64,000 bases of DNA from Streptomyces sp. NBC_00224 (GTDB lineage Bacteria; Actinomycetota; Actinomycetes; Streptomycetales; Streptomycetaceae). Under the pieces are notes generated by a model. That model ran no database searches, was not told where the DNA came from, and saw only the letters and a program-made list of their open reading frames with translations. The position numbers and the translations under genes are program-made. The stretch is taken from contig NZ_CP108106.1 in assembly GCF_041435195.1 (NCBI RefSeq), forward strand, positions 3,596,001 through 3,660,000, given 5' to 3'. Positions within the stretch are counted from its first letter, which is position 1. Every line of letters starts with the position of its first letter. Shown piece by piece: positions 24,735-35,121 of the stretch.

Positions 24735-27700
24735 GTGGCGGGTTTCGTGTTTCTGCGGGTGCGCGCGCACCGGCTGCTTCTGGCCGCCGCGCTGCTGGCC
24801 GTCCTGCTGACCACCTCGGTCCTGGCCGCCCTGACCGCCTTCTCCGGCTCCATCGGGGACGCGTCCCTGCGCCACACCCTGGCCACCAGGTCCAGCGCGC
24901 CCGCCTCGCTGATCGTCAAGGCGACCGTCCCCGAGGCGAAGCGGCAGGCCGCCGACGCCGCCGTACGCGAGGGCGCGCACCGCACCTTCGGCGGACTCCC
25001 GGTCACCACAAGGACGTTGACCCAGTCCGGCCCCTACGCGCTGCCGCGCACCCTCCAGTCGCCGGACGCCCGCAAGGGCACCGAGCCCGACCTCACGCTC
25101 TTCGCCGCCGTCGACCGCACCCGCGTCCGGCTGACCGGCGGCAGCTGGCCCGCCCCGCCGGGCACCGGCCGCGAGATCCAGGCCGCCCTCCCCGAGAACG
25201 CCGCCGCCCAGCTGGGCCTGCGCCACTGGCCCGTCTCGCTGACCCTCACCGACCGCATGAGCGGCCCGGCCGTGCAGGTCCGCGTCACCGGCGTCTACCG
25301 TCCCGTCGACGCCACCGAGGCGTACTGGCAGCTGGACGACCTCGGCGGCCGGGGCACGCGCCGGGTCAACTTCACCACGTACGGGCCGCTGCTCACCGAT
25401 CCCACGGCGCTCACCGGCGGGCGGCTGAGCCGGGGCCAGACGTCCTGGCTGGCCTCCGCCGACTTCTCCACCCTGACCACCCACCGGATCGGCGCCCTGC
25501 GTGCGGCGGCGACCCAGGGGCCCAAGTCCCTGGTGGAGGGCAAGGTGTTCGCGGGCGACGCGACCGCCGCCACCTCGCTGCCCGACGTGCTCGACCGGGC
25601 CGAGCGCTCGCTGCTTGTCTCCCGCTCGACCCTGCTGATCGTCGCGCTGCAACTGGTACTGCTCGCCGGGTACGCGCTGCTGCTGGTGGCCCGGCTGCTG
25701 AGCAGCGAGCGGACCGGCGAGACCGAGCTGCTGCGGGCGCGCGGCGGCTCCCGCTCCCGACTCCTCGGCCTGTCCGCGACCGAGGCGCTGCTGCTCGCCG
25801 CCCCGGCGGCGGTGTGCGCACCGCTGCTCTCCGGCCCGCTCACCCGGCTCCTCGCGAGCCACGGCCCGCTCGCCCGGATCGGCATCCACCTCGACACCGG
25901 CCCGACCGGCACGGTGTGGCTGGTGGCGGCGCTGGTCGCGCTGGGGTGCGCGGCGGCCGTGGTGGCCCCGGCCCTGTCGGCCGGGCGGGCCACCCGCGCC
26001 CGGGCCGCCGCACTGCCCGCCTCCGTGCGCGCCGGGGCCGACATCGGGCTCCTGCTGATCGCCGGGGTCGCCTACTGGCAGCTGGACCGCCAGACCTCGG
26101 GGTCCGGGGCGCTCAGCGGCGACCGAGCGGGCGGCCTCGGCATCGACCCGCTCCTGGTGGCCGCGCCCGCGCTTGCCCTGCTCGCCGGGACCGTACTGAC
26201 CCTGCGGCTGCTGCCGCCCGCCGCCAAGCTGGCCGAACGGCGGGCGGCGGGCGGGCGCGGGCTCCCGGCGGCGCTAGCGGGCTGGCAGTTCAGCCGCCGT
26301 CCGCTGCGCGGCGCGGGCCCGGTGCTGCTCCTCGTACTCGCGGTCGCCATGGGCATGCTGGCGATCGGGCAGTCCGCCTCGTGGGACCGCTCGCAGGAGG
26401 ACCAGGCGGACTTCCGCGCGGGCACCTCGGTGCGGGTCTTCGGGTCGAGCCTGAGCGGCTTCGGGCAGGCCGGTTCGTACGACGCGGTCCCGGGCGTACG
26501 GGCGGTGGCCCCGGCCGCGCGCTCCTCGGTGGAGCTCTCCGGCGGCCGCTCCGGGACGCTGCTCGCCCTGGACACCGCGCACGCGGACGGGCTGCTGCTC
26601 CGCTCCGACCTCGGCGGCAGGTCCCCCCGCGCGCTCCTGGGCGAGCTCACCCCGCCCCGGGCGGCGCGGACCGGTGTGCTGCTCCCGGCGGACGCCGCCG
26701 AGCTCGCCCTCGGCCTGCGGCTCGGCGCCGAGGGCACCCCGGGCGGGGCCTCCCCGAGCGGGGTCACCGCGAATCTGACGGCGGTGGTCGAGGACCGCTT
26801 CGGCATCCAGTACCGCCTCCCGGCCGGGCCCCTGGAGGCCGACGGGCGCCCTGCCGAGCGCCGGCTCTCGCTCGATCTGGCGGCGGGCGCGCCGGTGGGC
26901 CGCCCGGCCGCGCCGCTCGCGCTCACCTGCTTCGAGCTGGACTTCAACGTGCCGTACGAGAAGGCCGAACAGCACCGCTTCACCGTGCGGGAGCTGCGGA
27001 CCGTGACACGGGACGGGCGCACCGCCCCCGTCGCGCTGCCCGCCGCCGACCGCTGGCGGGCCACCTCGCTGGAGTCCGGCGAGGGCCCGGGCGGCCTGCT
27101 GGCCCTGACCCCGAAGACCGAGGGGCAGGCCCTGTCGGTGCCGTACGCCACGGGGTCGACCCTGGTGACCGCCGGCTCCTGGACGGGGATACCGAGCCGG
27201 ACCGTCAGAGTCGCCGCCGTCCGGCCCGCGCCGCCCGCGCTGACGGCGATCGCCACCGACCGGTTCCTGGCCTCCAGCGGAACCCGGGTCGGGCAGACCG
27301 TCACGGCCGTCCTGGCCGGGCAGACGCTGCGCGCGAAGGTCGTCGACCGGATGGCCGAGGTCCCGACGACCGGGCCCGGCGCCGAGACCGCGGGTGGCGG
27401 CGGCCGCGACGGCGGTGCGCTCCTGCTCGACCTGAGCGCGATCAACGCGCGGCTCGCCGTCGACACCGGCAGCAGCCTCGCCCCGACCGAGTGGTGGCTC
27501 ACCACCGGCCCCGGCGACGCGGCCCGCGCGGCGGCGGCGCTGCGGGCCCGGCCGGACATCGATCCGCAGCAGGTGGTGGTGCGCGCGGAGGTCGCCGAGC
27601 AGCTGCGCGACGACCCGCTGGGCGCGGGTCCGCAGGCCGCGCTCATCGCCGCCGCGATCGTGGCGGCGGCCCTCGCCGCGGTCGGCTTCGCGGTGAGCGC

Positions 27701-28049
27701 GGCGGGCTCGCTGCGCGAACGCGGGGCGGAGTTCGCCGTGCTGCGGGCCCTGGGCGCCCCGCGCCGCCAGCTGGCCCGGCTGATCGCGGCCGAGCAGGGG
27801 GTGCTGATCGCGCTGGCGCTGCTCGTGGGCCTCGCCCTGGGCGAAGTGCTGACGCGCGCGGTGGTGCCGCTGATCGTGCTGACCGGGCAGGCCACCCAGC
27901 CGGTGCCAAAGGTGCTGGTGGAACTGCCCGCCGGGCGGCTCGCCGTACTGCTGGCGGGAGTCGCCGCCGTACCGCTGCTGATCGTCGCGACGCTGGCGCT
28001 GCGGCGGACCGACCCGGCGGTCTCGCTGCGCCACCAGGGGGGCAACTGA
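24735..28049 (+). CDS. FtsX/MacB-type ABC transporter permease (first of two)
   Basis: A protein of 1104 residues with an N-terminal transmembrane helix (LLLAAALLAVLLTTSVLAAL), a large extracytoplasmic domain, a cluster of helices in the middle and three helices at the C-terminus. The FtsX-domain motif RGAEFAVLRALGAPRRQLARL occurs near residue 1000. A second FtsX-like copy occurs near 330-360 (TELLRARGGSRSRL), showing the duplicated architecture of large actinobacterial members. These export systems move lipoproteins, peptides or antibiotics, or act mechanically on the envelope. The substrate cannot be inferred. The start GTG has a G-rich stretch upstream. The stop is one base before the next permease ATG. 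Confidence 0.87.
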   Translation: MAGFVFLRVRAHRLLLAAALLAVLLTTSVLAALTAFSGSIGDASLRHTLATRSSAPASLIVKATVPEAKRQAADAAVREGAHRTFGGLPVTTRTLTQSGPYALPRTLQSPDARKGTEPDLTLFAAVDRTRVRLTGGSWPAPPGTGREIQAALPENAAAQLGLRHWPVSLTLTDRMSGPAVQVRVTGVYRPVDATEAYWQLDDLGGRGTRRVNFTTYGPLLTDPTALTGGRLSRGQTSWLASADFSTLTTHRIGALRAAATQGPKSLVEGKVFAGDATAATSLPDVLDRAERSLLVSRSTLLIVALQLVLLAGYALLLVARLLSSERTGETELLRARGGSRSRLLGLSATEALLLAAPAAVCAPLLSGPLTRLLASHGPLARIGIHLDTGPTGTVWLVAALVALGCAAAVVAPALSAGRATRARAAALPASVRAGADIGLLLIAGVAYWQLDRQTSGSGALSGDRAGGLGIDPLLVAAPALALLAGTVLTLRLLPPAAKLAERRAAGGRGLPAALAGWQFSRRPLRGAGPVLLLVLAVAMGMLAIGQSASWDRSQEDQADFRAGTSVRVFGSSLSGFGQAGSYDAVPGVRAVAPAARSSVELSGGRSGTLLALDTAHADGLLLRSDLGGRSPRALLGELTPPRAARTGVLLPADAAELALGLRLGAEGTPGGASPSGVTANLTAVVEDRFGIQYRLPAGPLEADGRPAERRLSLDLAAGAPVGRPAAPLALTCFELDFNVPYEKAEQHRFTVRELRTVTRDGRTAPVALPAADRWRATSLESGEGPGGLLALTPKTEGQALSVPYATGSTLVTAGSWTGIPSRTVRVAAVRPAPPALTAIATDRFLASSGTRVGQTVTAVLAGQTLRAKVVDRMAEVPTTGPGAETAGGGGRDGGALLLDLSAINARLAVDTGSSLAPTEWWLTTGPGDAARAAAALRARPDIDPQQVVVRAEVAEQLRDDPLGAGPQAALIAAAIVAAALAAVGFAVSAAGSLRERGAEFAVLRALGAPRRQLARLIAAEQGVLIALALLVGLALGEVLTRAVVPLIVLTGQATQPVPKVLVELPAGRLAVLLAGVAAVPLLIVATLALRRTDPAVSLRHQGGN

Positions 28050-28050
28050 C

Positions 28051-30765
28051 ATGCGTACCAAGGCCGTTGCCCCCTGGGTGCGGACCCGGCTGCGGACCGC
28101 GCCGGGCGCCGCGGGCGCGCTCGCCCTGCTGGTGCTGCTCACCGCGTTCCTGGCCGCGTCGCTGCCGCGCGGGGTCGACGTGTACGAGGACCGGGGGCTG
28201 CGCCACGCCGTGGAGTCGGCGGCGCCGGAGAACTCGGTGATCCGGCTGTCCGGCCCGATGCCCGTCAACGGCGACTCCGCGCTCGGCCCGCAGGCCATGG
28301 AACGGGCCTACCGGGACCAGCTCAAGGCGATCCCGGCGCCGCTCCGGGCGGACAACGGGCAGTCGGCGTACGGGGTGCGCACCACGGAGAAGGTGCGTGC
28401 CGACTCCCCGCTGGACTCCTGGCTGCCGAGGCCCGAGGGCCTGCCGCCGCGCCTGCTGATCGCCTCCCGGTCGTCGCTCTCCGACCACGCCCGTCTGGTG
28501 AGCGGGCGCCTGCCCACCGCGAAGGCGGACGCGACCTCGCACACGGCCGAGGCGGCGGTGACGGCGGCGACCGCCAAGGCGCTCCACATCTCCCCCGGTT
28601 CGGTCATCCACGTGCCGGGCGCGGGGGGCGAGCCGCTCGCGATCCGCATCACCGGGATCGTGCGCCCGCTGCTCCCCGACGGGAACTACTGGGCCACCGA
28701 ACCGGTGCTGCGCGACCCCGAGTTCAACTCCTCCTCCCCCAGCGACCGCGAGGCGCCGCACTACTGGTACGCGGGCCTGCTGCTCGGCCCCGACTCGGCG
28801 CCCGTACTCCTGGGCACGGCGGGCAGTCCCGAGCTGTACGCGGACATCGCCCCGGCCGCGGGCAGCATGAACGCCCGTCGGCTGCACGGCCTCGCCACCT
28901 CCGTGGCCTCCCTGGAGGCCGGCCCGGCACTCGCCGCCCTGCGCGAGCAGGTCGGCCCCGGCGCCACGATCTCCACCGAACTCGACGCGATCCTGGAGGA
29001 GTACACCTCCGTACGCGACTCGATCACCCCCGTCGTCGCGGTCGCCACCTTCGGCACGGCGACGGTCGCGGTCGTGGTCCTGCTGATGGCGGGCGGCCTC
29101 GCGGCGGCCCGCCGGAGCACCGAACTCGCCCTGCTGCGCGCCCGGGGCGGCTCGCTGCCCGGCATCGGCGGCCGGCTGGCCGCCGAGACGGCGGTGGTGA
29201 CGGTCCCGGCGGCGGCGCTCGGCCTGGGCCTGGCGGTCCTGACCGTACGCGGCGGCCGGCTCGGCCCCGCGCTGCTCGCCGTGGCCACGGTGGCGGCGGT
29301 GTCCTGTCTGGCCCTGCCGGTACGGGCGGTACTCACCCACCGCAGGGTCCGCACCGCCTCCGACCGCGACGACCTCGTACGCGTCAGGCCCTCCCGGCGC
29401 CGCACCGTGGCCGAACTGACCCTGCTGGTCCTGGCGGTGGGCGCGGTGGCGGCGCTGCGCCGGCGCACCACGGCGGCGGGCTCCGACTCGCTGGTCAGCT
29501 CGGCGCCGGTGCTGATCGGCGTGATCGCGGCGCTGGTGCTCGTACGGCTGTATCCGCTGCCCCTGCGCTGGGCGGCCCGCCCGGCCGCGCGGCTGCGCAG
29601 CACGGTCGGCTTCCTCTCGCTGGCCCGCGCGGGCCGCGCCTCCGGCGGCGGAGTGCTCCCGCTGCTCGCCCTGCTCACGGCGCTGACCACGGCCGCGTTC
29701 GGCGGCTCGGTGCTCGCCGGGGTCGCGGACGCGCGGGACCGGGCGGCGCTGTACACGACGGGCGCGGACGCGCGGGTCGACAGCGTGACGGCGCTGCCGC
29801 CGGGCCTGGCGGACCGGGTCGCCAAGGTCGGCGGGGTGTCGCGGGTGGCCGCGGCCCATGTCGACTACGGCGTGGAGATGCCGTACGGCGACAAGATCGC
29901 GGTGATCGGCGCGGACCCGTCCTCGTACGCCCGCCTCACGGCCGGCACCGGCCTGGGCGCGATCCGGGCCGACGACCTGAAGGCCCGCCCGGGCAAGGCG
30001 TTTTCGGCGATCGCGTCACCGAAGGTGGCGGCGGGCCTGGGCAAGGGTCCCAGGGAGGTGCGGGTGGCGGGCTACCGGCTGATGGTCCAGGTGGTGGGCG
30101 TGCGGGAGCGCACCCCCGCCGTCCCGCGCAGCGACTTCCTGCTGGTGGACACGGCCGGTCTTGGCGCCCGGGAACCGACGACGCTGCTGGTGGCGGGGAC
30201 GGGCCTGGACGCGAAGGACCTGCGCCGGACGGTATCGACTCCCCGCGTCGCGGGCGACCCCCCAACGGTCCAACTCCGCTCGGAGACACGCCGCAAGCTC
30301 GTCGACTCGCCGCTCCAGTCGGGCGCGGAACGGGTTTACGGGACAGCGGTGGCGGCGGGCGCGGGGTACGCGGTGCTGGCGCTGCTGCTCTCCCTGCTGC
30401 GGGGCGCGCCGGAGCGTTCGGCCCTGCTCGCGAGGCTGCGGACGATGGGCCTGACCCGCCGCCAGGGCCGCCGCCTGCTGATCCTGGAAGCACTGCCGCA
30501 GGCGGTCCTGGCCGCGCTGGGCGGCGCCCTGACGGGCTGGGCGGCGACGGAACTGCTCGCCCCCGGCGTGGACTTGACGGGCCTGGCCCTGGCGGCTTCT
30601 CCGTCGACCGCTGCGGCGGGCGGCGGGTTGCGCACGGACCCGATGTCGCTGCTGATACCGGCGGTGTGCGTGGTGGCGCTTGCGGCGGGGGTCGCGGCGA
30701 CCCAGGCGTGGTGGACGAGCCGGCGCGGCTCGGTGACGGAACTGAGGGCAGGAGACACGCGATGA
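28051..30765 (+). CDS. FtsX/MacB-type ABC transporter permease (second of two)
   Basis: A protein of 904 residues, partner of the preceding permease and of similar layout: an N-terminal helix (GALALLVLLTAFLAASL), an extracytoplasmic domain, an FtsX motif near 350-370 (STELALLRARGGSLPGI) and a second near 775-800 (RSALLARLRTMGLTRRQGRRL). The last helix ends with a short basic tail. It is probably a heterodimer with the first permease. Its stop overlaps the ATPase start by four bases (ATGA), so the three products are likely made in fixed proportion. Confidence 0.87.
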   Translation: MRTKAVAPWVRTRLRTAPGAAGALALLVLLTAFLAASLPRGVDVYEDRGLRHAVESAAPENSVIRLSGPMPVNGDSALGPQAMERAYRDQLKAIPAPLRADNGQSAYGVRTTEKVRADSPLDSWLPRPEGLPPRLLIASRSSLSDHARLVSGRLPTAKADATSHTAEAAVTAATAKALHISPGSVIHVPGAGGEPLAIRITGIVRPLLPDGNYWATEPVLRDPEFNSSSPSDREAPHYWYAGLLLGPDSAPVLLGTAGSPELYADIAPAAGSMNARRLHGLATSVASLEAGPALAALREQVGPGATISTELDAILEEYTSVRDSITPVVAVATFGTATVAVVVLLMAGGLAAARRSTELALLRARGGSLPGIGGRLAAETAVVTVPAAALGLGLAVLTVRGGRLGPALLAVATVAAVSCLALPVRAVLTHRRVRTASDRDDLVRVRPSRRRTVAELTLLVLAVGAVAALRRRTTAAGSDSLVSSAPVLIGVIAALVLVRLYPLPLRWAARPAARLRSTVGFLSLARAGRASGGGVLPLLALLTALTTAAFGGSVLAGVADARDRAALYTTGADARVDSVTALPPGLADRVAKVGGVSRVAAAHVDYGVEMPYGDKIAVIGADPSSYARLTAGTGLGAIRADDLKARPGKAFSAIASPKVAAGLGKGPREVRVAGYRLMVQVVGVRERTPAVPRSDFLLVDTAGLGAREPTTLLVAGTGLDAKDLRRTVSTPRVAGDPPTVQLRSETRRKLVDSPLQSGAERVYGTAVAAGAGYAVLALLLSLLRGAPERSALLARLRTMGLTRRQGRRLLILEALPQAVLAALGGALTGWAATELLAPGVDLTGLALAASPSTAAAGGGLRTDPMSLLIPAVCVVALAAGVAATQAWWTSRRGSVTELRAGDTR

Positions 30766-31745
30766 CGGGGACGAGGGCCGGGGCGACGGCGGGGACGGAA
30801 GTCCGGACGCTGTCCGAGCTGGAGGAACGGGCGGCGGCGCGGCGTGACCGCCCGGCGTACGGCCATGACGCCCTGATCGCCTGCGACCGCCTGGTCCGGA
30901 TCTTCACGACGGACGGCGTGGAGGTCCAGGCCTTGCAGGGCCTCGACCTCCTCGTGACGGACGGCGAGCTGATGGCCCTGGTGGGAGCATCCGGCAGCGG
31001 CAAATCCACACTGATGAACATCCTGGCGGGCCTGGACGTCCCGACGGCGGGCCAGGCGAAGGTGGCGGGCCGGGACCTGCTGTCGATGGACGCGAAGGCG
31101 AGGCTGGACTACCGGAGGGAGGTGGTCGGCTTCGTCTGGCAGCAGACAGCGAGAAACCTCCTCCCGTACCTGACGGCCGCTCAGAACACCTCGCTCCCCA
31201 TGCAGTTGCGAGGCCGCCGACGCGGCGCGAAGGGCAAGTCGACCCGAGCGGACGAACTCCTCACCCTGCTCGGGGTGGCCCACTGCCGCGACCGCCGCCC
31301 CCACCAGATGTCCGGCGGCGAACAGCAGCGCGTGGCGATAGCGGTGGCCCTCGCCAACAACCCCTCGGTCCTCCTGGCCGACGAACCGACCGGCGAACTC
31401 GACTCCGCCACGGCCGAACAGATCTTCGCGGCCTTCCGCACGGCGAACGAGGAGCTGGGCACGACGATCGTCATCGTCACCCACGACCAGACGGTGGCGA
31501 ACGAGGTCCGCCGCACGGTGGCCATCCGCGACGGCCGCACCTCCACGGAGGTCCTACGCCGCACCCACCTCAACGAGCAGACGGGCGAGGAGTCAGTGGT
31601 CTCCCGCGAATACGCGATGCTCGACAGGGCGGGCCGCCTCCAACTCCCCACGGAGTACACGGAGGCCCTGGGGATGGAGAGAAGGGTGCTGCTGGAGCTG
31701 GAGCAGGACCATATCCAGGTGTGGCCGGATGGGAGTGGGGAGTAG
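30762..31745 (+). CDS. LolD/MacB-type ABC transporter ATPase
   Basis: A protein of 327 residues. Walker A GASGSGKST is near residue 77, the signature SGGEQQR near 184, Walker B VLLADEPTGELD near 204 and the switch His in IVTHDQ near 238. The LolD-like X(Q)-loop is VWQQTARNLLPYL. It is about 100 residues longer than a minimal LolD ATPase because of an N-terminal Ala/Thr/Arg stretch and a C-terminal extension of about 70 residues (TEYTEALGMERRVLLELE) that is usual in Streptomyces homologues. It powers the two upstream FtsX-type permeases. The ATG at 30762 overlaps the permease stop, and a longer frame would run back inside that gene. Confidence 0.9.
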   Translation: MTGTRAGATAGTEVRTLSELEERAAARRDRPAYGHDALIACDRLVRIFTTDGVEVQALQGLDLLVTDGELMALVGASGSGKSTLMNILAGLDVPTAGQAKVAGRDLLSMDAKARLDYRREVVGFVWQQTARNLLPYLTAAQNTSLPMQLRGRRRGAKGKSTRADELLTLLGVAHCRDRRPHQMSGGEQQRVAIAVALANNPSVLLADEPTGELDSATAEQIFAAFRTANEELGTTIVIVTHDQTVANEVRRTVAIRDGRTSTEVLRRTHLNEQTGEESVVSREYAMLDRAGRLQLPTEYTEALGMERRVLLELEQDHIQVWPDGSGE

Positions 31746-31749
31746 CGCT

Positions 31750-31960
31750 GTTTGTCTGCGGGTTCGGTGGGGGCTGGTCGCGCAGTTCCCCGCGCCCCTA
31801 AAGGCAGAACGGGGCCCGGGCACATTCAGCCCCTCCGGCGTTTGAGGAGCGGGGTCCGGGGCGGAGCCCCGAAAGCGGGGTGCAGGGGCCGCAGGCCCCG
31901 CAGAGGGGGTCCGGGGGCGCAGCCCCCGGGAAACGAGCCTCCACCCCCCACCCACCCCCG
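31750..31960. repeat. Hairpin-rich Streptomyces intergenic repeat
   Basis: A non-coding block with the composite sequence found between many Streptomyces genes (a GTCGCGCAGTTCCCCGCGCC unit, then a CCTCCGGCGTTTGAGGAGCG unit, then G/C hairpins). Three hairpins are clear: GGGGC/GCCCC with a GGA loop (31858-31870), GGGGCC/GGCCCC with a GCA loop (31885-31899) and CCGGGGGC/GCCCCCGG with a GCA loop (31911-31929). It lies between the ABC exporter operon (plus) and a minus-strand operon and may serve as a two-way terminator for these convergent units. Confidence 0.75.
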
Positions 31961-31995
31961 GAGGGTTTAGGCGAAGGGGCGGGGTGGGGCAACCC

Positions 31996-32673
31996 TCACA
32001 CCGGAGACAGCGGCAGCGCCCCCGCCCCCACCCTCCGAACCGCAACCGACCCATACGCCGTACGCAGCCGCAACCACGGCCCCGCCCCCAGCAAAGCCAA
32101 CTCCGCGCCAGAACCGGCACCCGGCCCCGCCCCGCCCCGCAGAAACCCCAGGGACTGCGCCGCGTGCACGACCCGCAGCGGCACCTCCGTCGCCCCCAGC
32201 GTCCGCGACCAGATCTCACGCCCGATCCGGTCCCGCTCCGCCCGCGTACGCGACTGCTCCGGCAACGCCTCGTCCCGCGCCCGGAACTCCGCCACCGCGG
32301 CCCCGACCGCATCTCGTATCTCCGCGGCCGAGGGCAGCCCGGGCAGCCGGCTCCAGCCGCCGCGCGGCGGCAGCACGCCCGCCCACGGCGGACCGGTCAC
32401 GGAGGGAGGAACCACCACCGCGGACGCGGGCTCGTCGAGCGCCTCCAGGAGCTCACCCGCCGAGACGGTGACATCGAGCTCCACCACCGCGTCCAGCCGC
32501 ACCGTACGAATCGCCAGCACCTCGAACGCCGGCGGGCGCCCGAACACCGCCAGCGCACCACCGCCGGCCTGCAGCCGGACGGCCGCCGACCGGTCGTAGT
32601 GGATCAGCCGGGCCAGGAAGGCGGCGAGATCCGCCACCTCCCCGGCATCGGCGAAGCCCAGCTTCACGGTCAT
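31996..32673 (-). CDS. Conserved hypothetical protein
   Basis: A protein of 225 residues not assigned to a known family. It begins MTVKLGFADAGEVADLAAFL and reads as a soluble mixed alpha/beta protein with a Val/Leu-rich first half and a Gly/Ala-rich C-terminal half (FLRGGAGPGAGSGAELALLG). No signal peptide or membrane helix is seen. Its ATG overlaps the stop of the upstream thioesterase gene (ATGA), placing it last in an ettA-thioesterase-unknown operon. The tight coupling is the main support that it is real. Confidence 0.75.
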   Translation of the reverse strand: MTVKLGFADAGEVADLAAFLARLIHYDRSAAVRLQAGGGALAVFGRPPAFEVLAIRTVRLDAVVELDVTVSAGELLEALDEPASAVVVPPSVTGPPWAGVLPPRGGWSRLPGLPSAAEIRDAVGAAVAEFRARDEALPEQSRTRAERDRIGREIWSRTLGATEVPLRVVHAAQSLGFLRGGAGPGAGSGAELALLGAGPWLRLRTAYGSVAVRRVGAGALPLSPV

Positions 32674-33146
32674 GCCGCGGCCCGCTCCACGCGGTCACCA
32701 CGGTCGCCACGCCCTGCACGGCCACCGCGACCCGCGTCGGCCTCCTCCACGTACTCCTGGAGGAACGCCTTCTCCTCCGCGGAGATCCGCCGAGGCCGCC
32801 CCGCAGCGAGATCGAACGGCACCACGACCGTCGACGCCCGCACATACACCTGCTCGGGGTCCTTGATCTCGTACGCGATCGTCAGCGACGCCGCGCCGAT
32901 CTTGGTGACCCACGACTCGACGGTCACCGGCTCGTGGCGGTGCACCAGCGGCCGCACGTAGTCGATCTCGTGCCGGGCCACCACGGACCCGCCCGAGAAC
33001 GACGGCGAGCCGTCCCCCGGCGCCAGCCGGAACATGAAGTCGATGCGGGCCTCCTCCAGATAGCGGAGGAAGACCACATTGTTGACGTGCCCGAAGGCGT
33101 CCATGTCCGACCAGCGGAGCGGGCAGCTGTAGATGTGGCGAGCCAA
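32670..33146 (-). CDS. Acyl-CoA thioesterase of the hotdog (4HBT) family
   Basis: A protein of 158 residues. The 4-hydroxybenzoyl-CoA thioesterase-type motif is complete: RWSDMDAFGHVNNVVFLRYL near the N-terminus, with the first Asp as the likely catalytic residue, then ARIDF and a beta-rich half-hotdog. It would hydrolyse acyl-CoA thioesters, substrate unknown. The chosen start is TTG 33146, which gives MARHIYSCPLRW and lies just after the ettA stop. Any longer frame would enter ettA. A basic, Gly/Arg-rich tail (AGRGGRAGRGDRGDR) is not part of the fold. The stop overlaps the next gene. Confidence 0.85.
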   Translation of the reverse strand: MARHIYSCPLRWSDMDAFGHVNNVVFLRYLEEARIDFMFRLAPGDGSPSFSGGSVVARHEIDYVRPLVHRHEPVTVESWVTKIGAASLTIAYEIKDPEQVYVRASTVVVPFDLAAGRPRRISAEEKAFLQEYVEEADAGRGGRAGRGDRGDRVERAAA

Positions 33147-33151
33147 GAAGA

Positions 33152-34816
<1,665 letters not shown>

Positions 34817-35121
34817 GAGAAACCGTCCGGCAGTGTGAATCGGGCTGTGGGCAGATACACCCCATCTTGCCAGTCGTCCACCCTTGCGAGCGAATGAGTA
34901 GGTCAGGAGCTCCTGACCTGGGGCGCGATCATCGGCCGCTTCCCCCGGGCGGTCGTCGTTGGTCGAAGTCGGTCGACGTTGACGGCCCTGGGACGGCCCC
35001 CCTGGCGGAAACGGGTGCTGCTATGGGACGCCAGTGGCCCCGGTGCGCCTGCGCTCACCGGGGCCACTGTCACAGGGTGGTCACTCTGAGTCCACGGTGC
35101 CGTGTCTCAGAGCCGCGGGGG
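34817..35121. other. Intergenic region between ettA promoter and thioester-protein gene
   Basis: About 300 bp without a supported gene. It contains the ettA upstream region on the right side of ettA and the strong inverted repeat at 35033-35068, listed separately. No small open frame with a ribosome site was convincing. Confidence 0.6.
35033..35068 (-). terminator. Strong hairpin terminator after the thioester-protein gene
   Basis: Perfect 13-bp arms AGTGGCCCCGGTG (35033-35045) and CACCGGGGCCACT (35056-35068) with a 10-nt loop. It lies about 55 bp past the stop of the minus-strand gene at 35122. No long T tract follows, which is usual for Streptomyces terminators. Confidence 0.8.
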
